The notes below the pieces were generated by a model that saw nothing but the letters and a program-made list of their open reading frames with translations, was not told the origin of the DNA and did not search any database. Shown one piece after another: positions 36,713-45,163 of a DNA stretch of 64,000 nt. The stretch comes from Haematobacter massiliensis. Lineage in GTDB: Bacteria; Pseudomonadota; Alphaproteobacteria; Rhodobacterales; Rhodobacteraceae. The translations under genes and the position numbers were made by a program. Location: assembly GCF_000740795.1 (NCBI RefSeq), contig NZ_JGYG01000010.1:1-64000 (forward strand), given 5' to 3'. The number at the start of each line of letters is the position of its first letter. Position 1 is the stretch's first letter.

Positions 36713-37612
36713 TCAAGCGATCGCCTCCAGTCTTGCAACTTCTCTCCGAAGTCCGCTCGCAAGCAAGTCGGCAAAACGATTGAGACGCTCCACCCGACGG
36801 TCATCGGCGTGACGGATGAGCCAGAAGCTGCGCGTGAGGCCGAAAGCCTCCGGCAGAACCCGCACCACATTGGCAGCCGAAGGAATGGCGAAGTCATGCA
36901 CCACCCCGATCCCCGCCCCCTGCCGGACCCAGTTGAACTGCACGGCCACGGAATTGGAACCGAAGGAGACGGTCTCCGCCCCGATCTCCGCCAGATAGTC
37001 GATCTCCTTGTCGAAGATCATGTCCGGTATATAGCCGATGATCCGATGGCCCTTCAGATCGGCGAGGGTTCGGATCGGCGGCGCGTTGTCCAGATAGTCG
37101 CGCGACGCGGCGAGGTGGAGGTGGTAGTCCGCGATACGCTGTACCGAGAGCCGCCCCGCTTCCGGGCGGCTGACACCCACGGCAAGATCGGCCTCGCGCT
37201 TCGACAGGTTGAAGACCCGCGGCAGGGCGACGATCTGCACCTCCAGATCCGGGTGCTCGGCACAGATCGCGGCGGTCACCTGCGGCAGAAGGTAGTTCGC
37301 GCAGCCATCGGGTGCCCCGATGCGGATGGCGCCAACGAGCTTGCCCGGTGTTCCGCGCGCCTCCTCCATCGCGCCGCTCACCGCCTGCTCCGCCCGGATG
37401 GCATGGGTAAGAAGGCCCTGCCCCGCCTCCGTCAGCGCATAGCCTTGAGGCGACTTGGCGAAGAGCATGGCGCCCAGCCCCTCCTCCAGCCGCGCGATAC
37501 GCCGGCCCACCGTCGCGGGATCAAGCCGCAGGATGCGCCCGGCCGCCGAGAGGCTCTCGCCCCGCGCAACCGCAAGGAAGATACGAAGATCATCCCAGTC
37601 GGAGACTTCCAT
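36713..37612 (-). CDS. LysR-family regulator divergent from mmsA
   Basis: A 299-residue LTTR: N-terminal winged helix (LRIFLAVARGESLSAAGRIL, then DPATVGRRIARLEEGLGA) and a periplasmic-binding-like effector domain. It is divergent from mmsA with 100 bases between start codons, so it probably controls that gene and itself. The intergenic region has TTGCAA inverted repeats. The effector may be a valine-degradation intermediate, by position only. Confidence 0.9.
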   Translation of the reverse strand: MEVSDWDDLRIFLAVARGESLSAAGRILRLDPATVGRRIARLEEGLGAMLFAKSPQGYALTEAGQGLLTHAIRAEQAVSGAMEEARGTPGKLVGAIRIGAPDGCANYLLPQVTAAICAEHPDLEVQIVALPRVFNLSKREADLAVGVSRPEAGRLSVQRIADYHLHLAASRDYLDNAPPIRTLADLKGHRIIGYIPDMIFDKEIDYLAEIGAETVSFGSNSVAVQFNWVRQGAGIGVVHDFAIPSAANVVRVLPEAFGLTRSFWLIRHADDRRVERLNRFADLLASGLRREVARLEAIA

Positions 37613-37712
37613 GCAGGTATCCTTGCAAAACGCTTTTGAGAAACTGCCCCTTCCGCTGGCAAAATTGCAAGACTAAGGTTGCGTCGATTTCTGATGGGAG
37701 AGGGAGAATACC
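37613..37712. promoter_or_regulatory. LysR/mmsA divergent promoter with CTTGCAA...TTGCAAG arms
   Basis: CTTGCAA (37622-37628) and TTGCAAG (37665-37671) form an inverted repeat with 36 bases between. A GGGAGAGGGAG ribosome-binding site follows before the mmsA start. The arms are candidates for LysR regulator half-sites. Confidence 0.5.
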
Positions 37713-39209
37713 GTGAAAGAACTCGGTCACTGGATCAACGGCAAGCATGTACCCGGCACCTCCGGCCGCACTGCCGATGTTTACAACCCCGCGACGGGTG
37801 AGGTGCAGGCGACGGTTGCGCTGGCCTCCAAGGCCGAGCTTGACGAAGCCATTGCCGCCGCCGCCAAGGCACAGCCCGGCTGGGCCGCGACCAACCCGCA
37901 GCGCCGCGCGCGCGTACTGATGGAATTCGTCCGCCTCATCAACCGCGACATGGACAAGCTCGCCACCGCCCTCTCGTCCGAGCATGGCAAGACCCTGCCG
38001 GATGCGCGGGGCGACATTCAGCGCGGTGTGGACGTGGTGGAATTCTCCATCGGCGCCCCGCATCTGCTGAAGGGCGAGTATATGGACAGCGCGGGTACGG
38101 GGATCGACCTCTACTCCATGCGCCAGCCGCTGGGCGTCGTGGCGGGAATCACGCCGTTCAACTTCCCCGCGATGATCCCGCTGTGGAAGATCGCGCCCGC
38201 ACTGGCCTGCGGCAACGCGATGATCCTGAAACCGTCCGAGCGCGACCCGTCGGTGCCGCTGATGCTGGCAGAGCTCCTGACCGAAGCTGGGCTTCCGCCG
38301 GGTGTGTTGCAGGTCGTCAACGGTGACAAGGATGCGGTTGACGGCATCCTCGACAATCCGACAATCCAGGCCATCGGCTTTGTGGGATCGACCCCGATCG
38401 CGGAATACATCTATTCCCGCGGTTGCGCGAACGGCAAGCGCGTGCAGTGCTTCGGCGGTGCGAAGAACCACATGATCATCATGCCGGATGCCGATCTGGA
38501 TCAGGCGGCGGATGCGTTGGTTGGTGCCGGTTTCGGCGCGGCGGGCGAACGCTGCATGGCGATTTCCGTCGCCATCCCGGTGGGTGAGGAAACCGCGGAC
38601 CGGCTGGTGGAAAAGCTGGTTCCGCGTATCGAGAAGCTGAAAGTCGGCCCCTACACGGCCGGCAACGACATCGACTACGGCCCGGTGGTGACGAAAGCCG
38701 CACAGGAGCGGATCTTCGGCCTCATCGATTCCGGTGTGAAGCAGGGCGCGGAGTTGGTCGTTGACGGTCGCGGCTTCAAGCTGCAGGGCTATGAGAACGG
38801 CTTTTACGTCGGCCCGACCCTGTTCGACCGCGTGACGCCCGACATGGAGATCTACAAGCAGGAGATCTTCGGCCCTGTTCTGTCCACCGTGCGCAGCGAA
38901 ACCTATGAGGAAGCGCTGAAGCTCACCATGGACAACGAATATGGCAATGGCACCGCGATCTTTACCCGCGATGGCGATACTGCACGCGACTTCGCCAGCC
39001 GCGTGAACGTCGGTATGGTCGGGGTCAACGTGCCGATCCCGGTACCGCTGGGCTACTTCACCTTCGGCGGCTGGAAGAAATCCGGCTTCGGCGACCTGAA
39101 CCAGCATGGTCCGGATGCCTTCCGCTTCTATACGCGCACCAAGACGGTGACGGCACGCTGGCCAAGCGGGATCAAGGAAGGCGCGGTGCTGAACTTCCCG
39201 ACCACCTGA
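37713..39209 (+). CDS. mmsA: CoA-acylating methylmalonate-semialdehyde dehydrogenase
   Basis: NAD-dependent oxidation of methylmalonate semialdehyde to propionyl-CoA and CO2, the last step of valine breakdown (also in thymine/inositol routes). 498 residues of the ALDH fold, with the catalytic cysteine Cys281 in GAAGERCMA, GFVGSTPIAEYIY for NAD and CFGGAKNHM. The remaining steps (isobutyryl-CoA dehydrogenase, HIBYL-CoA hydrolase and mmsB) lie at 40174-43237, separated only by one unrelated minus-strand gene. The start is GTG at 37713. Confidence 0.95.
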   Translation: MKELGHWINGKHVPGTSGRTADVYNPATGEVQATVALASKAELDEAIAAAAKAQPGWAATNPQRRARVLMEFVRLINRDMDKLATALSSEHGKTLPDARGDIQRGVDVVEFSIGAPHLLKGEYMDSAGTGIDLYSMRQPLGVVAGITPFNFPAMIPLWKIAPALACGNAMILKPSERDPSVPLMLAELLTEAGLPPGVLQVVNGDKDAVDGILDNPTIQAIGFVGSTPIAEYIYSRGCANGKRVQCFGGAKNHMIIMPDADLDQAADALVGAGFGAAGERCMAISVAIPVGEETADRLVEKLVPRIEKLKVGPYTAGNDIDYGPVVTKAAQERIFGLIDSGVKQGAELVVDGRGFKLQGYENGFYVGPTLFDRVTPDMEIYKQEIFGPVLSTVRSETYEEALKLTMDNEYGNGTAIFTRDGDTARDFASRVNVGMVGVNVPIPVPLGYFTFGGWKKSGFGDLNQHGPDAFRFYTRTKTVTARWPSGIKEGAVLNFPTT

Positions 39210-39214
39210 ACGAA

Positions 39215-39246
39215 GAAGGGGGAGGCATACCCTCCCCCTCCTTTGC
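39215..39246 (+). terminator. Intrinsic terminator after mmsA
   Basis: GGGGGAGG (39218-39225) pairs with CCTCCCCC (39231-39238) around a CATAC loop, then CTCCTTTG. It lies 9 bases past the mmsA stop, between convergent genes, and may act in both directions. Confidence 0.8.
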
Positions 39247-39250
39247 AAGG

Positions 39251-39787
39251 TCAGGACTTGCGGCGGCGCAGGCCGGCCAAAGCCGCAACGCCACCCAGCA
39301 GAACAAAGCCCGCCGCAGGCAGCGGAACCGGAGCCGTCACGTCTTTTGCAGTCGCCTCCAGCGAGGCGATGCGGAAGGACGACAGCGGATTGATCGTGCC
39401 GATGCCGAACACCGTCCCCGTGTACCCAGAGAGGTCGAAATTGGAGGCAAGCGCAGCCCCGGAGAAATCCCACGGCGTATTCGCGCCCGCGAAGAAGGAG
39501 AAGGTGTCAAAGAGACCGACGTTGGAGAAGGCGACATCACCCAGCGTCACTTCCTGATCGAAGGTGAAGATAAGCACTTCATTGACGCCGAACCCATCCA
39601 GCTCGTTGCTGTCGAAACGGCCGGCATTCACGCCATGTCCGCCGCTCGCGCGGGTGACAGCAAGCGGCGCTTGCACAAGGTAGGATTGTGCAGTCACGGT
39701 GAGGCCGATCCCATCCACGTTGTAGCTGTAGGAGGGAGCTGTTCCGGCAGGGCCGGAAAAGTCGAAAGTTGCAGCCTCCGTCGGCAA
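39251..39787 (-). CDS. VPLPA-CTERM sorting-domain protein, N-terminus apparently frameshifted
   Basis: An exported surface or exosortase-processed protein. The C-terminal tag APVPLPAAGFVLLGG, then a hydrophobic helix and RRRKS, is the VPLPA-CTERM sorting signal. The region 39787-39251 is open from a TTG but starts without a signal peptide. One is encoded just upstream in another frame: ATG at 39839, MTVFLKAATVAAALLIPFA. A one-base indel near 39785 would join them into one gene 39251-39839. So it is either a frameshifted gene or a sequence error. Confidence 0.75.
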   Translation of the reverse strand: MPTEAATFDFSGPAGTAPSYSYNVDGIGLTVTAQSYLVQAPLAVTRASGGHGVNAGRFDSNELDGFGVNEVLIFTFDQEVTLGDVAFSNVGLFDTFSFFAGANTPWDFSGAALASNFDLSGYTGTVFGIGTINPLSSFRIASLEATAKDVTAPVPLPAAGFVLLGGVAALAGLRRRKS

Positions 39788-39839
39788 ACGGGATCAGCAG
39801 AGCAGCGGCGACGGTAGCGGCTTTGAGAAATACAGTCAT

Positions 39840-40173
39840 GGTCACACCTGTTACAAAACTAAACTTCTATAAGTTGTATGTCGTCGGGCCGTTCGCCTTG
39901 GCCCTTGGCAAGGGCTATGACGTAAATTGTTTAAAATCAAAAACTTTTTGATCGTTCTGTCGGAAACCATTTATTAATACTAATATTAATATGTATATGA
40001 TGAACAATGCGGAACAACCTGAGGTTTTGTTTTTCTTCCTTCATCGGTTTAATAAATTTCAAGAAGAATACATGGGTGCTCTTTCGCGTTGAGAGCGAAT
40101 CAGCCCCTTGCGAAGCTACTTGCAGTCCCTCGCGGCGCGGGGTTCTGTGGACCCGAAGACCGGAGGAGGAACC
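39840..40173. other. AT-rich intergenic region before the valine operon
   Basis: About 330 bases, far more AT-rich than the rest (for example ATTAATACTAATATTAATATG near 39970). It holds the promoters of the VPLPA-CTERM gene (left) and the isobutyryl-CoA dehydrogenase gene (right), the latter with GGAGGAGG before its start. No gene seen. Confidence 0.6.
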
Positions 40174-41319
40174 ATGGACTTCGCATTGACGGAAGAGCAG
40201 CAGGCGATCTACGACATCGCCCGCGAATTCGCCGCCGAGCATATTGCGCCCTTTGCCCACGCTTGGGAGCAGGAGGGCACGATCCCGCGAGATCTGTGGA
40301 CGAAACTGGCGGAGCTGGGCTTCGGCGGGCTGTATGTCGGAGAGGAATGGGGCGGCTCCGGCCTGTCGCGGCTGGACGCGACGCTGGTGTTTGAGGCGCT
40401 CTCCACCGCCTGCCCCTCCGTCGCCGCCTTTCTCTCCATCCACAACATGTGCTGTGGGATGCTGGCGAAATTCGCCTCCGACGATGTCAAGGAGCGCATC
40501 CTGCGGCCCGCCGTGACGATGGAGAAGGTGCTCTCCTACTGTCTGACCGAACCCGGCTCCGGCTCCGACGCGGCAGCGCTCCGTACGCGGGCCGAGCGTA
40601 CGAATGAAGGCTGGAAGCTCAACGGTACCAAGGCATTCATCTCCGGGGGTGGCTATTCCGACGCTTACGTCGTGATGGTCCGCACGGGGGGCGATGGGCC
40701 GAAGGGCATCTCCACCGTCGTCGTCGAAAGCGATGCCCCCGGCCTGTCCTTCGGCAAGCTGGAGGACAAGATGGGCTGGCGTGCACAGCCGACGCGGCAG
40801 GTGCAGTTCGACGATTGCCTAACGCCGCTCGACAACATCGTGGGGGAGGAAGGCCGCGGTTTCACCTATGCGATGGTCGGGCTGGACGGCGGGCGCCTCA
40901 ACATCTCCGCCTGTGCGCTCGGCGGAGCGCAGGCGGCGCTGGACCGGACGCTGACCTACATGGGGGAGCGCAAGGCCTTCGGCAAGACGCTGGACAGCTT
41001 TCAGGCGCTGCAGTTCCGGCTCGCGGATTGCGAGATCGCCCTTCAGGCGGCCCGGACATTCCTGCGGCAGGCGGCATGGAAGCTGGATACCGGCGCACCC
41101 GACGCCACGAAATTCTGTGCAATGGCAAAGGCTTTCGTGACGGAGGCCGCGTCCCGGACCGCGAACGATTGCCTCCAGCTTCACGGGGGCTACGGTTATC
41201 TGGCCGACTACGGCATCGAGAAGATCGTGCGCGACCTGCGCGTGCACGAGATACTTGAGGGAACGAACGAGATCATGCGCCTGATAACCTCGCGCAGCCT
41301 GCTAACGGAGCGTGCCTGA
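40174..41319 (+). CDS. Acyl-CoA dehydrogenase, probable isobutyryl-CoA dehydrogenase
   Basis: FAD enzyme oxidising isobutyryl-CoA to methacrylyl-CoA. 381 residues, ACAD fold: YCLTEPGSGSDA for FAD, GGYGYLADYGIEKIVRDLR, and ILEGTNEI at the C-terminus. The start at 40174 (MDFALTEEQQAIYDIAREFA) has a GGAGGAGG site and gives a family-like N-terminus; an in-frame start at 40108 would prepend non-conserved sequence. Its substrate is inferred from operon partners: the valine-specific hydrolase (41319) and mmsB (42359) follow, coupled by overlaps (TGATG then ATGA). Confidence 0.9.
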   Translation: MDFALTEEQQAIYDIAREFAAEHIAPFAHAWEQEGTIPRDLWTKLAELGFGGLYVGEEWGGSGLSRLDATLVFEALSTACPSVAAFLSIHNMCCGMLAKFASDDVKERILRPAVTMEKVLSYCLTEPGSGSDAAALRTRAERTNEGWKLNGTKAFISGGGYSDAYVVMVRTGGDGPKGISTVVVESDAPGLSFGKLEDKMGWRAQPTRQVQFDDCLTPLDNIVGEEGRGFTYAMVGLDGGRLNISACALGGAQAALDRTLTYMGERKAFGKTLDSFQALQFRLADCEIALQAARTFLRQAAWKLDTGAPDATKFCAMAKAFVTEAASRTANDCLQLHGGYGYLADYGIEKIVRDLRVHEILEGTNEIMRLITSRSLLTERA

Positions 41320-42362
41320 TGTCCGACATCCTTACCCGCAAGATTGGTCAAGCGGGCCATATCACCCTGACCCGGCCCAAGGCGCTGAACGCGCTCACTC
41401 ACCCGATGGCGCTGGCGATGGAGAAGGCGCTGGACGACTGGGCGGGTGACCCGGAGGTCAAGCTCGTCCTGCTGGATGCGGAAGGCGATCGCGCGTTTTG
41501 TGCCGGGGGCGACATCGCCGAGATCTATCATGCCGGGCGAGACGGGGACTATGCGCTTGGCCGGGAGTTCTGGCGGGAGGAATACCGGCTGAACGCCAAG
41601 ATCGCCGAATACCGCAAGCCGATCATCAGCTTCCTGCACGGTTTCGTCATGGGTGGCGGCGTGGGCATAGGCTGTCTCGGCTCCGACCGGATCGTCTGCG
41701 AGACGACGCAGATGGCCATGCCGGAATGCGGTATCGGCCTGATACCCGACGTGGGCGGTACGTATCGCCTGGCCCATGCGGCGGGGCGGATGGGTGAGTA
41801 TCTCGGCCTTACGGGACACCGGATGGGGCCGGGAGACGCGATCTATGCGAATTTCGCCGACCATTACGTCCCGCAGTCCCACTGGGATCTGCTGAAGGCC
41901 GAGCTTGCCGCCGGCGGCGGCGTCGATCTCATCGCCCGCCACGCCGAGCAGCCGCCCGCCCCACCGCTGGCAGAGCATGAGGCCGCGGTCGACCGGCTCT
42001 TCCGTCACGATTCGGTGGCGGCGATCATGAAGGCGCTGGCGGATGAGCCGGGGGACTTTGCCGCCGCGACGCTCAAGACCATGCAGAGGAACTCTCCCCT
42101 GTCGATGGCCGTGACGCTGGCGCTGGTCCGCGGCCCGGCCGCGAAGGAGAGCGTTCGCGCGGCGCTGACGCATGAGTATCGCGCCACATGGCGACTGCTG
42201 GAGGAGGGTGATTTCCTCGAAGGCGTGCGCGCCCAGATCATCGACAAGGACCGTCAGCCGAAGTGGCAGGACATCGCCCCCGGCGACATGGCGGCACGCG
42301 CGGCCGAGATCACGGCCCCGCTTGGCGCCGACGAACTGAATATGGAGGAGGAGCTCAAATGA
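41319..42362 (+). CDS. 3-hydroxyisobutyryl-CoA hydrolase (enoyl-CoA hydratase/isomerase family)
   Basis: Removes CoA from 3-hydroxyisobutyryl-CoA in valine breakdown. 347 residues, crotonase fold: oxyanion loops AFCAGGDIAEIY and GGGVGIGCLGSDRIV, then catalytic-type MPECGIGLIPDVGGTY; the C-terminal extension typical of HIBCH rather than enoyl hydratases is present. It overlaps the upstream stop by one base (TGATG) and mmsB by 4. An enoyl-CoA hydratase for the methacrylyl-CoA step is not in the operon and must be elsewhere. Confidence 0.92.
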   Translation: MSDILTRKIGQAGHITLTRPKALNALTHPMALAMEKALDDWAGDPEVKLVLLDAEGDRAFCAGGDIAEIYHAGRDGDYALGREFWREEYRLNAKIAEYRKPIISFLHGFVMGGGVGIGCLGSDRIVCETTQMAMPECGIGLIPDVGGTYRLAHAAGRMGEYLGLTGHRMGPGDAIYANFADHYVPQSHWDLLKAELAAGGGVDLIARHAEQPPAPPLAEHEAAVDRLFRHDSVAAIMKALADEPGDFAAATLKTMQRNSPLSMAVTLALVRGPAAKESVRAALTHEYRATWRLLEEGDFLEGVRAQIIDKDRQPKWQDIAPGDMAARAAEITAPLGADELNMEEELK

Positions 42363-43237
42363 AGATCGGTTTCATCGGCCTTGGCAACATGGGCGGCCCG
42401 ATGGCGCGGAACCTCGCCACGGCGGGTCATGAGGTGACCGGGTTCGATCTGGTCGCCCCCGCGCCTGCGGGCGTCTCCATGGCCGCCTCCACGCGAGAGG
42501 CGGCGAGTGGCGCCGACGTGGTCATCACGATGCTGCCGAACGGCAAGATCCTCCGCGCCGTAGCAGCGGAGATCGTGCCGGCCATGCAAGCGGGTGCGGT
42601 GTTTCTGGATTGCTCTACGGTGGATGTCGAAAGCGCCCGCTTCGTCGCCGAAGAGGCAGAGAAGGCAGGGCTTCTGGCGGTTGACGCGCCGGTCTCCGGC
42701 GGTATCGGCGGGGCGGATGCAGGCACGCTGACCTTCATGGCCGGGGGATCGGAGGCAGCCTTCGAGAAGGTGAAACCGCTTTTCGACGTCATGGGTCAGA
42801 AGGCTGTGCTCTGCGGCGCTTCCGGTGCGGGGCAGGCTGCCAAGATCTGCAACAACATGATCCTCGGGGTGACGATGATCGCCACCTGCGAGGCTTTCGC
42901 GCTGGCAGACAAACTGGGCCTGGACCGCGCGAAGATGTTCGACGTGGTTTCCACCTCCTCGGGCTACAGCTGGTCGATGAACGCCTACTGCCCGGCGCCG
43001 GGCGTGGGGCCGAAGTCCCCTGCCGATAACGACTACAAGCCGGGATTTTCCTCCGACCTCATGTTGAAGGACCTCCGCCTCAGCCAGCAAGCGGCGGAAC
43101 ACGCCGATGCCGACACCCCCATGGGGGAGCTGGCGGCGCGTCTCTATGCAACTTTTGTTGATAATGAGGATGGAAGCGGAAAAGATTTTTCCGCGATGTT
43201 GCCAAGGTTCGAAAAACGACACAGATCCATGGCGTAA
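42359..43237 (+). CDS. mmsB: 3-hydroxyisobutyrate dehydrogenase
   Basis: NAD-dependent oxidation of 3-hydroxyisobutyrate to methylmalonate semialdehyde, the substrate of MmsA. 292 residues; Rossmann motif GFIGLGNMGGPMARNL at the N-terminus, substrate-binding DAPVSGGIGGADAGTLTFM (109-127), catalytic Lys162 in GQAAKICNNM. The start at 42359 is set by the ATGA overlap with the hydrolase gene. Last gene of the valine operon. Confidence 0.95.
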   Translation: MKIGFIGLGNMGGPMARNLATAGHEVTGFDLVAPAPAGVSMAASTREAASGADVVITMLPNGKILRAVAAEIVPAMQAGAVFLDCSTVDVESARFVAEEAEKAGLLAVDAPVSGGIGGADAGTLTFMAGGSEAAFEKVKPLFDVMGQKAVLCGASGAGQAAKICNNMILGVTMIATCEAFALADKLGLDRAKMFDVVSTSSGYSWSMNAYCPAPGVGPKSPADNDYKPGFSSDLMLKDLRLSQQAAEHADADTPMGELAARLYATFVDNEDGSGKDFSAMLPRFEKRHRSMA

Positions 43238-43281
43238 GGGCGCGGCGGGCAGGTCAGCCGCGGGATTTCTGGGAGGAGATC

Positions 43282-44160
43282 ATGACTCGGGTTGTGGGTT
43301 CACTGTGGCGAAGCGTGGCGCTCTTCTCCCTCTCGGCGCTGCTTGTCATGCCACTGCCGCCCGCTTTTGCTCAAGCGCAGTGCGCGGATAACCCCGCGCT
43401 TTGCGGCGGTTCCGACAGGGAGCGCGGCCGCGACAGGGACCGCGACCGCGACCGTTCCCGAGAGTCCGGAAACTCCGTGATCGAGCGGCAGGGGCGGACG
43501 CCCGATCCCTCGCGGCGCGAACGGGACCGGGGGGATCGCCGCCCGCCTGCCGTGATACCTCCGGAGCATGGCAACCGCCCTCCCCCCGACAGGCCGCCGC
43601 CTGACCGGCCCCGGCCTGACAGACCGCCGCCCGGTTGGGGAAATCGTCCCCCCCACGACAGACCGCCACCCGGCTGGGGCAACCGCCCGCCGCCTGACCG
43701 GCCGCCGCCCGGGTGGAACGGTCGCTGGCCACCGGACCGGCCGTCGCACGGATGGGGAGATCGCCCTCGCCCCGATCGGCCATCTTCCGGCTGGCATAAT
43801 GGCCGCTGGCCTCCCGGCTATGACCGCCGGCCGCGCCGGTATTCGGAGTCCAGCCCGATCTGGACGGGGTTGCTTGCCGGTCTGATGACGATCCCCTTTA
43901 ATCCATGGCCGTCGCAACCGTCCTATACCCCGCGCTATGGATATGCCTGGGATGGCAGCGAGCTACCCGGAAGCGCGCCCGAACTGGGGGATAGCGCTCG
44001 CAGCGCGCCCCCGTTCCAGCAGGCCGCGCGCAGCCGTCTGCCCGCACCGCCGCGCGGCTATCACTACCGGGTGCTGAAGGGCTGGGTCGTGATGGTGGAT
44101 GACAGAAGCCAGCGTGTGGCCCAGATCATGCTGTCCTATGACCGGCTGAGGGGCGGCTGA
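43282..44160 (+). CDS. Exported Arg/Pro-rich protein with RcnB-like C-terminus
   Basis: 292 residues. Sec signal at 1-31 (MPLPPAFAQA cut). A charged R/D segment (DRERGRDRDRDRDRSRES) follows, then a proline-rich region of RPPPGWGNRPPPD-type repeats, then a membrane-like stretch and a C-terminal domain, YHYRVLKGWVVMVDDRSQRVAQIML, of the RcnB/YpeB type of periplasmic proteins. Role unknown; RcnB takes part in nickel/cobalt homeostasis, but a transfer of that function here is speculation. The stop overlaps the next ATG. Confidence 0.75.
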   Translation: MTRVVGSLWRSVALFSLSALLVMPLPPAFAQAQCADNPALCGGSDRERGRDRDRDRDRSRESGNSVIERQGRTPDPSRRERDRGDRRPPAVIPPEHGNRPPPDRPPPDRPRPDRPPPGWGNRPPHDRPPPGWGNRPPPDRPPPGWNGRWPPDRPSHGWGDRPRPDRPSSGWHNGRWPPGYDRRPRRYSESSPIWTGLLAGLMTIPFNPWPSQPSYTPRYGYAWDGSELPGSAPELGDSARSAPPFQQAARSRLPAPPRGYHYRVLKGWVVMVDDRSQRVAQIMLSYDRLRGG

Positions 44161-44453
44161 TGCAGATGCGCTGGCTCCTGGCTGCGCTGGCTCTGACGAT
44201 CCTGTCGGGGCCAGTGTCGGCGCAAACCACTTGTCCGCCCGGCATGCGGTGCGTACAAACGCCCGACAGCGCCGATGCGCTCCGCCGCCGCAATCAGCAG
44301 CTGGACAGCCAGAGGCAGCAGATGGACCAGCAGCGCAACAATGCGCAGCAGGATCAGATCCGCCAGCGACAGCAGTTGCAGGATCAGCTACGCCGGCGAA
44401 CGATCATCGTTCCCGGGGTCGATGCCGGTCCAAACCTGCAACCGCCCCGCTAG
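44160..44453 (+). CDS. Exported Gln/Arg-rich coiled-coil protein
   Basis: 97 residues with a Sec signal at 1-21 (LALTILSGPVSA-Q). The mature part starts TTCPPGMRCVQ (two cysteines), then a long Q/R-rich helix such as LRRRNQQLDSQRQQMDQQRN likely to form a coiled coil. Start and stop bracket the upstream gene (one-base overlap). Probably a partner of the proline-rich protein in the envelope. Convergent with the BKACE gene, sharing four bases at the stops. Confidence 0.72.
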   Translation: MQMRWLLAALALTILSGPVSAQTTCPPGMRCVQTPDSADALRRRNQQLDSQRQQMDQQRNNAQQDQIRQRQQLQDQLRRRTIIVPGVDAGPNLQPPR

Positions 44454-45163
44454 GCGACAGGATACCGGCGGACCGCTTCGGACACCAGGCGCGGATTGTC
44501 GGCGGGAGAGCCATCGGGCAGGCTGAGCACATCCTCAAGCCCGATACGCGTCGCCAATCCCTGACCTGCCGCCATATCCACGAACTGCCAAGCAGTCGCA
44601 TCCATCCCGTGCAACAGCATGGGAACATGCGGCGCGGCATCTGCGAGGCGGTGGATCATCTCCTGCGCCTCGTCGCGTTGCGTTGCGAAATCGACCCCTT
44701 CCATCTCCACCAGAAAGCGCAGGCAATTGCCCGGTTCGAGCGAAAGCAGACGGCGCACATCCTCGAGCGAGCTCAGCCCGGCCTCCACTCCGATCCGCTG
44801 CCGCTGCATGAGAGTGATCACTTCCGGAGCGTCGGCCTCAGAGAGGTTGATGGAGACGAAATCCGGGCGAACCGACCACTGACCCATCGCCGCGAGCCGA
44901 TTGGCATAGGGTGGGATCCATGCCCCGGTGGATATGCCCACCGGCATTCCGGGCACGGCTTCCCGAACGACGGTCAGGGTTTCAGCCACGTGCTCGGGGC
45001 GCAGGGATTCCGCCCCGTCGTGATCCCGGACATGCAGGTGTACGGTCTCCGCCCCCGCAGCGCGGCAGAGCGCTGCGTCGCGAGCAAGCTCCGCCGGTGT
45101 GACCGGCAGCGTGGGGTGCGAACCAGGGCGACGGGCGCCGTTCAGGCAGGCCTGCACGCTCAT
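44450..45163 (-). CDS. 3-keto-5-aminohexanoate cleavage protein family (BKACE, DUF849)
   Basis: A TIM-barrel enzyme of the beta-keto acid cleavage family, which splits beta-keto acids with acetyl-CoA. 237 residues, shorter than the roughly 270-300 of Kce. The zinc histidines HLHVRDHDG (about 43-51) and the SINLSEAD and [11 protein letters not shown] blocks are present, and the C-terminus has [13 protein letters not shown]. Substrate undetermined. It overlaps uvrA by 4 nt upstream (its ATG lies in the uvrA stop), so it may be read from the uvrA transcript. Confidence 0.85.
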   Translation of the reverse strand: MSVQACLNGARRPGSHPTLPVTPAELARDAALCRAAGAETVHLHVRDHDGAESLRPEHVAETLTVVREAVPGMPVGISTGAWIPPYANRLAAMGQWSVRPDFVSINLSEADAPEVITLMQRQRIGVEAGLSSLEDVRRLLSLEPGNCLRFLVEMEGVDFATQRDEAQEMIHRLADAAPHVPMLLHGMDATAWQFVDMAAGQGLATRIGLEDVLSLPDGSPADNPRLVSEAVRRYPVA

